DNA of 64,000 nt from Massariosphaeria phaeospora (Eukaryota > Ascomycota > Dothideomycetes > Pleosporales): assembly GCA_011032825.1 (NCBI GenBank), contig JAADJZ010000009.1, positions 806,001-870,000 of the forward strand, read 5' to 3'. The position numbers were made by a program, and so were the translations under genes. Of the stretch, positions 45,083-56,468 are shown piece after piece. Below the pieces are notes generated by a model. It made no database searches and had not been told where the DNA came from. It was given only the letters and a program-made list of their open reading frames with translations. Each line of letters begins with the position of its first letter. Position 1 is the stretch's first letter.

Positions 45083-46352
45083 ATGGCCACCGACACCGAC
45101 ACCGAAGCCCCCGCGCCGCCGCCGTCCCCGACTCCCGCCAGCAAACAGCATGCGCCGCCCGCCGCGAGCCGTTCGTCGCGCGACATCGCAGCGCAGGCCC
45201 AGCGCCTCGACTCACCGCTTGCGCGCCTGGCCCTCAGGTGGGGAGCGCTGCCCAACACCACGGTGAATGCTCTGTGTGGTGCCTCCGCGGGGATTGCCTC
45301 CGGCATCGTGACCTGCCCGCTCGACGTCATAAAAACACGACTCCAGGCGCAGGGCTCATTCCGCCCGCGGAACTCTGCAAGACCCTCACACGCCGTCTAC
45401 AATGGCCTCGTCGGCACCGCGCGCGTCATCTGGACCGAGGATGGTTTTCGGGGCATGTACAGAGGACTCGGCCCGATGCTCCTGGGCTACATCCCTACAT
45501 GGGCCGTCTACATGAGCGTATATGACTTCTCCAAGGACGTCTTCAATACGCAGTTTGGTTGGTAGTGTCAATTAGCAGCAAGTGGTGGGCACTGACTGGT
45601 TACCAGACAACAAATGGCTCTCCCGCATATCGGCCTCGGTCGCTGCGGGCGCATGCTCGACGCTGGCCACGAACCCGATCTGGGTCGTCAAAACGAGGCT
45701 CATGTCCCAGGTGAGCGCCCGCGCTTCGGAAGAACTTCGACCCCCATGGCATTACAAAGGCACCTTGGACGCAATTCGGAAGATTTATACACACGAGGGC
45801 ATCGGCGCGTTTTACTCGGGCCTAGCGCCTGCCCTGTTGGGGCTCAGTCATGTCGCTATCCAGTTTCCGTTGTACGAGTATTTTAAGATGAGGTTCATCG
45901 GCCTGGAGATGGGCCAGAGCGCCGCTCAGCACGGCGAGGTGCACTGGGTCGGCATTCTGGGCGCTACTATACTAAGCAAGATATGCGCGACCTCGGCCAC
46001 ATACCCGCACGAGGTTCTTCGCACTAGACTACAAACGCAGCAAAGAACGCTCCCGCACCACTCGCATGATCAAATATCGTTTCGAGGAGGCCATCATGGC
46101 TATGTCAACCAAACACGACCCCCTGGCACATCGTCATCCGACGGCATGCTTAACCTTCCTCGGTATCGTGGCATACTGAAAACCTTCACAACCATCTTGC
46201 AGGAAGAAGGATGGAGGGCCTTCTATAACGGAATGGGCACTAACATGGTTCGTGCCGTGCCTGCAGCCGTGACTACCATGTTGACGTATGAGTCGTTACG
46301 GTCAATGCATCAAAAAATGAAGATCGAAGCAAGCCAAATCGAGCGGGAATGA
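45083..46352 (+). CDS. YIA6: Mitochondrial NAD+ (pyrimidine/folate-type) carrier, Yia6-like
   Basis: The gene has two exons (45083-45557, 45607-46352) and encodes 406 residues of the mitochondrial carrier family, with six membrane helices in three repeats. The three signature motifs are CPLDVIKTRLQAQG, NPIWVVKTRLMSQ and YPHEVLRTRLQTQ. The NPIWVVKTRL and YPHEVLRTR forms are those of the Yia6/Yea6 NAD+ carriers and their folate-carrier relatives, so NAD+ exchange over the inner membrane is the likely role. The first 60 residues are Pro/Ser rich. A roughly 45-residue His/Gly-rich insertion in the third repeat lengthens the matrix loop. The 49-bp intron has the weak donor GTTGGT, the only one that keeps FDNKWLSR in frame. 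The start context is CACCATGG. Confidence 0.9.
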
Positions 46353-47025
46353 AGATGCTACTTGCTAACCGTTTCTTTACTATCTGAGATCCAGCCGGAA
46401 TATCCATCTCGAGGCGTTGGTCATGTTTGGGAGCAAGATATCCCAGTGAGCATTCTCTTTCCTCTCGTCGGTCACCTTTTGTACAAATCGAGCATATCTT
46501 GACGGTGGTAATCCGGACGCTGGCAAGCATCGGAGCATTTGGGCGTTTGGGGGAGGCTATCAACGGCTTGGCTAACTGGTGTGTTAGCCAGCATATTTCA
46601 GAGCATAGCCCCGTACTTTGCAATATATTCCTTCACAAACCTGTTCTGAACTTGTAAGAGTGCAGCCGACCACTAAGTAGTCACGGTACTGAGTAATTGA
46701 TCGAAATGTAGCGGCCAATTGTGTTCCTCGGTCGTGTTAGAGTAAGTCATATTGCAAACACAATACTGGATTGTAGCGGGTTTTCCGTGGCCTAATCGAG
46801 ATCTCCATGACACACGCCCCCTCCGTAGGCAAACCACTAGAGGAATAGGACATACCGCCTCACCATCAGCACAAGCGCCAACCCTTTGCCGAAACCGCTG
46901 CATTCACGTCCAGACAAACGGCAGGAATACATCAACATAGATTCATGCCGACAGCAGTGAACCTAACAAAGCTCACACTCTACTTTTATTAGCACATCCC
47001 CCGGGAGCGAGGTCTGACCTACAGC
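46353..47025. other. Intergenic region
   Basis: This holds the carrier 3' end and the next promoter. No feature is supported. Confidence 0.4.
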
Positions 47026-49089
47026 ATGAAAGAGCGTGGTGATTCCTCTAAGAAGATCGAGCCCTTGACCCGTTCAAGACAGCAGGATTCCAGACAAGAA
47101 CTGGTCGACTTTACCGCCCGCCCCCATTCTCCGGCCGCTCGGGATATCTTTGCGGAGCTCGATCGAGAGTTGCACGAAACCCAAGCAGACCTTCTCGTTA
47201 ACGTACACGACACAGACGAGCTCCACAGCGAGCATTGGAATAGAGAGAGTGTGGCGAGTCTTAACCCAGACCCTGTAAGTCGAGGTCAATATACAAAAAT
47301 GAAGCTGTACACTGACTGACCTTACAGGACTTAGTGATCGATCGCCTGCAGCCACGAGGCGTTGTGAGCAACACAGATATGGAAGACTCTCAGAGAAGCA
47401 CTAGAAGCGTGGAAACCGACGACCACTGGTCGTATGAAGAGCGCTCCACGGTCCCGCTTAGCAGTGAGCCCCAGGATGATGTGGACGGCTCTACACGCAT
47501 GTCGGACCAGCAGCCTGCTCCGACCCGAGCACAATTAGAGTCTCGCGAGCGGATCTCTGCACAGAGCAATGCTTACAATCAAGCTATCCCTTCATTTCTA
47601 CGAGATCCCCACTCTACGTATGCCACTGCATATGGCTCGAGTTCGAGACGAGGGACCACCGGTAACAGCTTCTCAAGCGACGACAACCACCAGCCACGAC
47701 GCCCTACCCACGCCCATGAATCTCACAGTATCCAAAGCCCATCACCCCAGGCCCCACCCCATGGCTTCGACTTCGGCCTCACCTCCCCCCACCTCCCCTC
47801 ACCCTCTCACCCCCTAAAAGGCCTCGCGCTCCTCGCCCCCGACAAGCAAAAGCAGATCCTGCAAGGCGGCAAAGTCGACCAAGCGCTGCTCGCGGCCCAC
47901 CAACTCGAGATGAAAAAAGAAGGCCGCGAAACCACCGACACCTTCCTCTCCGCCATGCTCAGCCCTTCGCAGCTGCACGACCCGGACACCGCCGACGCCC
48001 ACGGCGAGGGCATCTTCCTGTTCGGCAACCACGCCGGCACGGATTCCATGTCGCTGACGGCTATCGAGAACGCGGCGCGCGGCGCGGATACGAAGTCTAT
48101 GGGGACGGCGACGCGTCTGGGCATGCTGGCTAAGCACGGCGAGGAGCGAAGGCTGGAGACGATGCGGAATGCGATTAAGAAGACGTTTAATAGGAAAGTC
48201 ATACTGATCAATAACGTGCATAATGAGAGGGTGCGCGCTATATATACGGATGGCGGTATGACGCCGGAGGAGAAGACGGCCGAAATCAGCCGCCAGGAGA
48301 AAGTCACCAAGGCGCTCATCGACAAGGCAGATCGCGAGACGGGCCACAATGTATGTGAGAAGCTCACCTACCTACCTACCTATATGTCTTGAGTCTAGAC
48401 TGTCTTTTTTTATTTTTGAAGCAGTAGTGTTGACCGCACCGCAGAACATCGACAAGCTCGTACTTCCTCCGCCCGCGGACCCCGATCCCCTCAGCGGCAC
48501 CACGCTGGTCAACTCCCACCGCCTGGCTGCTTCCCAACCGATATCCGTTCCTCCTCCCAGACGCCCATCGGTGCTCCGCGCCGTGAGCAAGACCCTCGGC
48601 AAGTCGATCAAGTGGCTGCTCGCCGTGCCCGACGACCCGGAACTGGAGTCGTACTCACGACAAGCTCCTCCAGCGCTCGTCATGACGCCCATGGGCGCAA
48701 TGATGGTGGCGCCGCAACCGCGCGTCACTGCGCCACTGTCAGTGCCAGTGCCAGTAGTGTCAGTATCAGTGCCAGCCCCGGCATACAGCGACTCGGCGGT
48801 CAAGACAGCGCCTCTACGCAGCAGCTCAGCGCCGATTCCCGCGCCGAGCACCGCGTCGACACACTGGCCGGAGCAGCAGCTGGGTATGGGCACGCGCGCG
48901 CCCTCTAGAGCGATGACGGTGCCGCCCGTGACAGCGCCAGTCGAAGCAGCAGCAAATCGTGACGGAAGCGGCAAATACAGCACGAGGTGGGAGCAGGGGC
49001 GACTGCTGGAGACGCCACGGGGAAGGGCTGCGGTGGTGAGCGATGCTACCTTCTGGCCGCGGCAGTCGGAGGTGTACGTTGAGGAGTAG
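47026..49089 (+). CDS. Unrecognised fungal protein of 638 residues
   Basis: The gene has three exons (47026-47274, 47328-48350, 48445-49089), all divisible by three, with introns of 53 and 94 bp between codons. The N-terminal 250 residues are polar and disordered. A charged, mostly helical block at about residues 265-425 looks folded. It contains LALLAPDKQKQILQGGKVDQALLAAH (shown in part by KVDQALLAAHQLEMKKEG), GEGIFLFGNHAGTDSMSL, and TFNRKVILINNVHNERVRAIYTDGG followed by an EEKTAEISRQEKVTKALIDKA helix. After the last splice there is a Pro-rich tail with VPVPVVSVSVPAP repeats and AVSKTLGKSIKWLLAVPDD. I recognise no characterised family, membrane segment or signal peptide. Confidence 0.75.
48366..48383. 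repeat. ACCT/CTAC microsatellite in an intron
   Basis: Four CTAC-type units sit in the second intron of the 638-residue protein gene. A GTAG-type run in the opposite sense lies at 49196-49210, just after its stop codon. Confidence 0.75.
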
Positions 49090-51368
49090 GGGCGTTGGTT
49101 GGGAGGCGCATGCGGGAGGACTTTGCTTGAGGTATGAGGCAGGCTGTTTTGCAGGATTCACGGGATACGAAGGACTTGAGCGGTTCCTTGGATATGTAGG
49201 TAGGTAGGTGGCTAATCGATAGCGAGGCTACCGATGTCCGGGACATTGGAAATCGAGGTGAGACGAGACTCGAGGTTAGTATTTTGAAGCTATACATAGA
49301 TACCCGGGTTCCTTGTTGCTGGGACCAGTGACCGAGTCCGCGTAGGTACATGTCCATACGCTCGTTAGTGCGTCCATAGCAAACAGCATTCTCGTATTCC
49401 GTATGTGGTGAGTGGTAGATGGGGCAATTGTTAGCTTACCTTAGGCACACCAACCTGCCCGCAAAACCACAGCAACAACGTGTCAATCAACCAATAATGC
49501 AAGCAACTCAACGCAACCAAGGCCCTCGCGTATGCTCGCCAACCCGCATCGATAAAACAATGAAGCCGCTCAACGTCCGCCGTCCGGCCGCGCCGGAAGG
49601 ATTCGCGCAAATTTCCTCCGAGATTTCGAAACGTCCTGTTATTAAAAGGCACAGCGACATGTGCTTTGAAATTCTAGACCAGAGATTGTGAAATGAGGCC
49701 ATGGCCCATGGGAGGTGAGATTGCAAGGCGGTCAACCTCGCGGCCCCCCTTCTTGGCTCGAGTGCGATGAGAATTGTGTTGGGTAAACGGGTCGCCCACA
49801 GGGGGGGGTTGACGGGTCAGAGTCCACTGCCTCAGTCCAGACGCTGGCATGTTGGGGAAGAGTAATGAAGGCCTCGTTTTCTTTCTGCTTGCTTGCTTGA
49901 CCGTCGAGATTGCAATTTGGCATGGCTATGGCCACGCCAAACTCGCGTCAGTCGAAACTGGCAAGCGATGCGTAAAAGAGATGACAATGACATCAATGCT
50001 CCAGCCTAGCACAAAAGTGCACAATCTCGCATGTTGAGCGGCTAGGCTTGTTGGGGTAGCGGCCAATATAAGACGCGTTGGTTTGCGCCAAGGCGGGCAG
50101 ACTGTGCGCACGGCACCTACTGGTTTGGGCAGCACATCTCCGCGCCGAGACGTGCACAACATAAGGGGAGATGAGATGGCCGTGGCCAGGGACGTGGTCG
50201 AGAGCGCACGCGAGGAGGGTTGAAGCGGGGGTGAGGCTGCGGGAAATGAGCGCTGCGGACGCGCGCGGATGTTGAGTGTTGGCCGGCGGATCTCGAGGTG
50301 AGGAGGCGGAAAGGGGACACTGCGAATCCAGCGACGGTGTGTGAAGTGAGTTTAGGAGTAGGTTTGCGGCTGCGGTTCGCGACGAGCTGTGTGTCTCGAT
50401 ATCGGGCGATAGGGGGCGTCAGAGTGTGGACGAACAGCGTGGCTGTCACTTGTGTCGTTCACCGCGGCGCATGGAGGGCCCATGTAGCAGCCTTGCGCAC
50501 CACCGTGTCAAGCGCCTGTCATTGGCTAGCTCATCTGAGCGCGCCGGAAGCAGTCTAGTCAGGTACGATGCTGCCGGTGTTGTTGCTAAGGATAGAGCCG
50601 TTCGGGGGACACAAGGGGGCCTCTCCACGCGCCCTCGTGAGCAGGTTGTGCGATCAGCTGCTGAGGCACCGCGATTTGCACCAGGGCGAGACTGCGCATC
50701 TGGAAAAGTGATCGTGAACGACACCGGGCCGCGAGCCTCTGAGTCGTGGATGAGCTGTTGTGAATGAAGCCTCGAGGCCGAATCGTGGACGCACAAGATC
50801 CATGGACGGATCAAACAGTCGTGGCTGATTTGGCGGCCCTTTGCCATGGCAGGGGGGTCGAGGCTTTGCCGGCCAATCAGGCGCCCGCATCGCAGCGCGG
50901 AGTCCGGCTGGCCGCTGCATCACCAATGACCTCCACCAGCCCCGGCGCCTCTTCTTCTCGCGCAGCCCGGCCATCTTCCTCTCCCTCACCTCACCCCTCG
51001 TGAGAGCCGCTCTTTACTAATTCTTCTGCCTCTCTGCCCGGCCGCCTCACGAGGTCCGCATCTCTTTCTAACCCCAGTCATTCTTTTCGGGCACTCGGAG
51101 AGCGTTGTTTGTTATTGCACCCTTTTGGCTTGTCGCCGTCCAGCTCCTTTCCCGTCCCTGCAGATCCCCGTACAATCAGTCAATCCGGCTTTACCTCGTC
51201 TCGCATCACGACCTTTACGCTGTTAATATCTAAACCGTTGCAATACTTCGCGCCATCACCATTCGGATTGACCTCCACCGACAGCCCAATCCTCGCCAAC
51301 AACACCCGGCCTTGGACACAGCGTCTGCAATTCGCGCGGTGAGCGGATGACAGCTCGGAGTTAGCACC
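49090..51368. other. Region between the 638-residue protein gene and the Skg6-like gene
   Basis: The left end carries a GTAG microsatellite (49196-49210). The last 400 bp before 51369 are C/T-rich and read as promoter and leader of the Skg6-like gene. Between them I see only short overlapping frames without domains. Confidence 0.4.
51347..51364 (+). other. Five-codon upstream ORF next to the Skg6-like start
   Basis: ATG-ACA-GCT-CGG-AGT-TAG ends four bases before the main ATG. It would be translated first if in the transcript, so the main frame would depend on leaky scanning or reinitiation. Confidence 0.5.
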
Positions 51369-53531
51369 ATGGACCACCTACACAGACACAACCACATGCA
51401 CCACCACTCAAGGAGAGAGCCGCACGCCCTAATGAAGGCAACCCGCAGTCTCCCAACAGTGGTGGAAAGGGCGTCTCGCGTTTTGCTGGTGCCCCGGGCC
51501 ACTTGTACGAATGATACCGACGATGGCTGCCGCAAGCCGACCAAGACTCCCACCCTGCTGATTGTGCTCGCTGTCGTGTAGGTATCCCGGCCCAAGGAGT
51601 TGCGTCGCGCTAACTTGCTCCAGTGTACCCATCGTTGTAATTTCAGTAGTACTCTTCTTCCTCCACCGTAGGACCATCAGGAAGGTGAAGGATGAAGACG
51701 CAAAGGACAAATACAAGTCGCTCGATTTTGGTGTCGACCCGACGCCGAAGCGCTCGAACAAGGGAGGAACGGAAATGTCACTGGCGGATACTGAGAAGGA
51801 ACTACGAGGGGGACACAGCAGAGGGTTGTCGATGGATGTTGCAGGCCCTTATATCTTGCCCGCTGGCTTGCACAGCTCGCGCGAATCGTTTCACTCTCTT
51901 TCTCGCTCGACACAGGATCCCCACGACCCCTACCGGCCTGTAACGTTCATCAAAAACGACAATAACAGCATGCGCAGTAGCAACCGTGGGTACAGAAACG
52001 ACAACGGATCGCTGTATACAACGTCTAGTGGTGGTACTGAAAAGAACCGGATGAACGATAGCCTGATAAAGAACGCATCGAGGATGTCTCAGTCGTTCCC
52101 GCTCCGTGGAGCGTCGATACAACCTCAGGATAAGATGCCCGAAATCAGGTTCCCAGAAGCGGCAGCCACGCCACCAAGTCCGATGAACCCTTCTGCTGGC
52201 GACCGTTCGATGCCCCCGTCTTCACCTCAACCTGGCACCGATGCTGCATTTCCACTGCCGCCGACGGAGTATGTTGCTTTCAAGCCCGTGGGTGCCTCTG
52301 CCGCTCCTAACGTCCAGGAGACGAAGCAGCCAGCTCTCACTACTCCTAGCCCGCCCCCTCGGATCAAATCTCAGGAGGCTGTCGTGCTTAGCAACGCCAA
52401 CACGTCTAGCTTTTTGAGCGACTCAAGCTATGGTGAAGGCTTTCAGGTTACTCCCCCGTCCCCGTCTCTCAAGCACGAGTCTCAGGTTGCGGATAAAGCA
52501 CCTCTGGCGCCTGCACCTCTCCGGCCCCACGAAGTACAACAACAGGCAGCTGGTCTCGGAATTGACGATCATGGTGCCAACACCAACCGACTATCGATGA
52601 GCCTGCGACCTCTACCTCCGGATGATCCGAACGACAACCCCGAACAGCGTGCCAATCGGATCCGATCGTTTTACAAAGAGTACTTCGACGACTCGAAACC
52701 CGAACCCGCTGGTGGCTACAACGACTACTACGAGGACTATAGCTCGGAGTATCTCGATGGCACCGTATTCGACCCAGAGACTGGCGCGTTCATCGTTGCT
52801 CAGGCGCAAGCTCCTTTCGCTCAGCCCGTTACCCGCCGTGCCATGACCCCGCCGCCTCGTGCACCACCTCGGTTCCGGAGCAACACGGGTACGCTTGGCC
52901 CGCACATGTCTGGTGGAGGTTCAGCCGCTTCGTCTCCACGCATTGGACCGCCTCGCGGCATGTCCTCTATGAGCGGACGCTTGCCCCAAGGACCCAAGAA
53001 ACCATTGCTCCCACCCACTCCTCTTGCTTCACTACCGACCCCTGCTAAGCTCAAAGAGGACTCCATGGTCTTTAACGCCATTGATTTCGCGCCTCCCGTC
53101 TCGTACAGAGAAAGGCAAAATGGTGTCAGACCAGACAGTCCTCTGGGCAATGCCAGGCCGTTCAGCCCGGCCATCAGGCCTCACACGCCACTTGCCAGCG
53201 CGTTCGACGACCTGCCCGTGATGCCTAGCCCGTAAGTCAAACCCTCTTGAACTCGAAAGATGCTCTTACTAACATTACCAGACATATGCTTCGAAAGTCG
53301 GGCGCTTTTACCGGTCTAGACTTTGCCCCTCCACCACGATTCCGTGATCCCGAAAATGCGTCAGATGCTGGTTCCATTCGTTCCAACCGTTCCGGTATGT
53401 CATCTTCCGCGAGGATGGCAGTCCGCAAGGGAGCATATCGCGTCAGTAAGATCCCGAAGGAAGTCGTCGGCACCAGAGACGACCTCATGACTAGCCTCAA
53501 GCCTCAGCTCGATATGGTGCGGCGCGTTTAA
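51369..53531 (+). CDS. Skg6/Axl2-type single-pass membrane protein
   Basis: The gene has three exons (51369-51577, 51624-53231, 53282-53531) and encodes 688 residues. A short His/Arg-rich N-terminal part is followed by one membrane segment formed across the first splice (LLIVLAVVVPIVVISVVLFFL, residues about 63-83). Then comes a basic stop-transfer stretch HRRTIRKVK and the block KDKYKSLDFGVDP. This is the Skg6/Axl2 transmembrane-region pattern of fungal polarity and bud-neck proteins. The long cytoplasmic part is Ser/Pro rich with several PPxP-type motifs and an acidic Tyr-rich block (NDYYEDYSSEYLDG) near residue 455. The C-terminus repeats a motif: FNAIDFAPPVSYRER and GLDFAPPPRFRDP. Introns are 46 and 50 bp. 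The start context is CACCATGG. Confidence 0.82.
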
Positions 53532-54627
53532 GGTCTTTCTATACCGAACTGCGCTACTGGTATATCATCACCTTGCACTATAACGACAATTTCCTGCATC
53601 CCGTGCTCACTGGCTGGGCTTCTCAATAGAACAAAAGCTCACACTCATCATATTTTTCTTTGCGGACATGACGACAATCAAATGGCATAGACAGCGCGGC
53701 CTCCCTCTTCAGACTCATCAGCAACATTGGGTCTTGTTGTATCCGGTACATATATATCCATCATGATGGTGATCTTCCAACTTTCTCATAGCCCGTCCTC
53801 TGTACTGTACACGACCGGCAATCTACTACTAGGGTTGGAATACAAGGCTAGTGGATATACGGCGTTCCAATTCTGTGTAATTTCTATTTCTGATAGCGTT
53901 GGGGAAGGAGCGGAAGGGCGATGGAGAGTCGAATTTGTGGAGAGGTGCTGCTTTTGCATGTACCTTTTGGAGAGAAAGAACTTTGGTGCATTTGACTTGC
54001 TATAGAGTGGAAAATGAATGGAAGCAGATGCAGTTAGATCGCTGTCCTGAGGTGAAGTGTTGCCATCTGATTCCCTGCGTTCCGGTCAGATCTTAACGTG
54101 GTGCGCCCCCGACCACCTATAAACCCCCGCGAAGTACTATTTAGCGTTTGCTTTCCGCTAAGCCGTCTCATAGATCTTTTTGTGTAGATGTCTGCTGCTC
54201 CCAGTGAATCACGGGGAGCGCTTGTGTATGGTATCGGAAGCGGGATAGAAACCCAGAGGTTGCCACGAGGCTCGACGTCATCGTGGTACTGTTAACCAGT
54301 ACGCGTCTACTTGGCTTTGCCCGCTACTCAGCAACGGCATATCCACGACTCAAAGCATGCATCTGGGTGGTTCTGGTGGCCAGGTATTACTCGCCTAGCG
54401 ATCGCTGGATCAGCACCTATCCATGCGGGTGGGTGCTTTCCGTGTGTGCCAGCCCACCAAGCCCACCCAGCTCTTTGGTAACGTCATAGCCTCATGTCTC
54501 CATAAAATCTTCAGTAGCCCAGACAGCCGCGCGTTAGGGGCTCGGTCAACCCCAGCCCAGTTTTCACTTCCACTCATTGTTTTCTATCTTCTTTCCGCAA
54601 ATTCTTTCCCAAGCATTCACCGACACG
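53532..54627. other. Intergenic region
   Basis: This holds the Skg6-like 3' end and the Sur7-family promoter, with a C/T-rich leader just before 54628. No other feature is supported. Confidence 0.4.
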
Positions 54628-55653
54628 ATGGGCTTCTTCGGCCGCAAGCGCTCCACATCTTCGACATCGACCCCTGCCGCACCACCTCCGGACCTTACCA
54701 AAGCCCAAATCAAGCTCGCCACGCGCACGCGTAAACGCTTCGCCCTCCTGACGTCCTTCTTCCTCTTCCTCACCGTCCTCTTCATAATCCTAGTCGAACT
54801 CGGCGGTATCTTCGACAAAGCAGTCATCAGGAATTGGTACTTCATCCGACTCGACCTCAGCCATATCATTCCTGCTTCGGTGCCGAACTTTGCGCTCATC
54901 AACACAATTGCGCAGACCCTGGGGCTACATGACTTTTACCAAGTGGGTCTGTGGGGTGTCTGCGAGGGGTATCAAGGGGATGGGGTGACGTTTTGCTCGA
55001 AACCGCAGACGTTGTATTGGTTCAATCCAGTGGAAATAATAGGGAATGAGTTGCTGGCCGGGGCATCAAGTATGTGACGTTCCCCTTTCGGTATGCCTGG
55101 CTTGCAGATATAGACTGACGACTGCCTAGTCAACCTACCGAATGATATTAACGATATCCTCAACCTCATAAAGCTCGCCTCCCAAGTCATGTTCGGACTC
55201 TTCCTGACATCCGCCTGTCTATCCTTCATCCTCATGTTCATCGTTCCACTGAGCGTCTTCTCGCGCTGGGCTACCCTCCCCATCGCCATCATAACCTTCC
55301 TCAACGCCCTCTTCGTCACTGTCGCCTCGGTGGTCGCAACGGTCATGTTCGTCATCTTCCGCAACGTTATTGGCAGTGTGCAAGAGCTCAACATCAAGGC
55401 CGAGATTGGCAACTATCTGTTTGGGTTCATGTGGACAGCAAGCGCGTTCGCGATATTCGCATGGCTGATACAAACGAGTCTATGCTGCTGCTGTGCTAGT
55501 AGACGGGATATCAAGACGGGCAGGAAGAGGGGAAATGCTCAAGCCCAGCAAACGGACGGAGCTAATGCTGTGGCTCCCAATGCAGACGGGAATGCTGTAC
55601 AAGAGAAGCCAACAGGGAGGCGGCGCTTCAGATTTGGAAAGAAAAGCGTATAG
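54628..55653 (+). CDS. Sur7/PalI-family membrane protein
   Basis: The gene has two exons (54628-55069, 55130-55653) and encodes 321 residues. Four membrane helices are predicted: one near residues 38-57, then three after the splice between about 165 and 270. The extracellular loop carries the Sur7-family signature GLWGVCEGYQGDGVTFC, with its two cysteines. Sur7 proteins sit in eisosome-associated plasma-membrane domains, and PalI relatives act in ambient-pH sensing. Sequence alone does not decide between these. A CCCC cluster follows the last helix and may be palmitoylated. The tail is basic. The intron is 60 bp (GTATGT...CTAG, branch GACTGACGAC) and splits an Ile codon. Confidence 0.88.
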
Positions 55654-56468
55654 TCCACGTCTTCGGATTATGATTCTAATGATGGGGAACAGTCATTCTA
55701 AAAGAGAAGTCATGAAAGGAACGAACCGTATGTGGGTGTCTCCGGGGGCCCTTTTAGCTTGGGATGGTTACGGATCTGCATTGCGCCGGTGCTTGGGGGT
55801 TGAAGGGGAAAAGGTTGGTATGAGGACTGGCATGTCCCCCATCATTATACATAGACCTAGAGCCGGTTGGAAACATGATATTGTACCAACGTTGTTACGA
55901 GTCAATGCTGCTCTACTACCTAAATCTCAAACCCTACATGCAGCCCAACAAGAACATAAAGATTTTTAGTAAGTTTAACACACCCGGACCTCGATTACAG
56001 ATTGTACATCTCAAAATGCACAATTTGTAGACATTGCGAGGCTAACAAAAGAGCAGCTTGCGTTGTTTTCGCGCTAGCTCCGATCCTCGGCGGGGTTTTC
56101 TGCCCCTCCACAGATCCCACCATACCTTTTTTCTCCACCCGCGCAGCCGCCGTACAAAGCCCACAGCTACTCCGCGTCAATTCCCACATCAATAGAAGTT
56201 CCTCGATCGGATAGAGGCTGTTGCCTTCGACACTGCAGCGCACACGAAAACTCCAACGAGACGGGAAAAATTCTGAAGGTATACCTGTTCTGTTTATGCT
56301 TATATCTAACTTTACACATTGCTTCAAAGGAGTTCTCTGTCCAGGCACCTGTCCTATACTTTATCTACATTCAACGTCTTCTTTACGTCCTATCTCCTCT
56401 GCCTTCTCCCTTCACCTTCACCTTCACCTTCACCTTTCCAACCCCACTAACCCTCCAAAGCCACAACC
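55654..56468. other. Intergenic region with ADE13 promoter
   Basis: This holds the Sur7-family 3' end and the ADE13 promoter and leader. The leader includes a TTCACC repeat. No other feature is supported. Confidence 0.4.
56411..56434. repeat. Four copies of TTCACC in the ADE13 leader
   Basis: The perfect hexanucleotide repeat ends 34 bases before the ADE13 ATG, in a C/T-rich leader. Confidence 0.85.

Noticed and set aside
47807..48367. 186- and 177-codon minus-strand frames opposite the 638-residue protein gene
   Set aside because: These are shadows of a GC-rich coding exon, with no domains.
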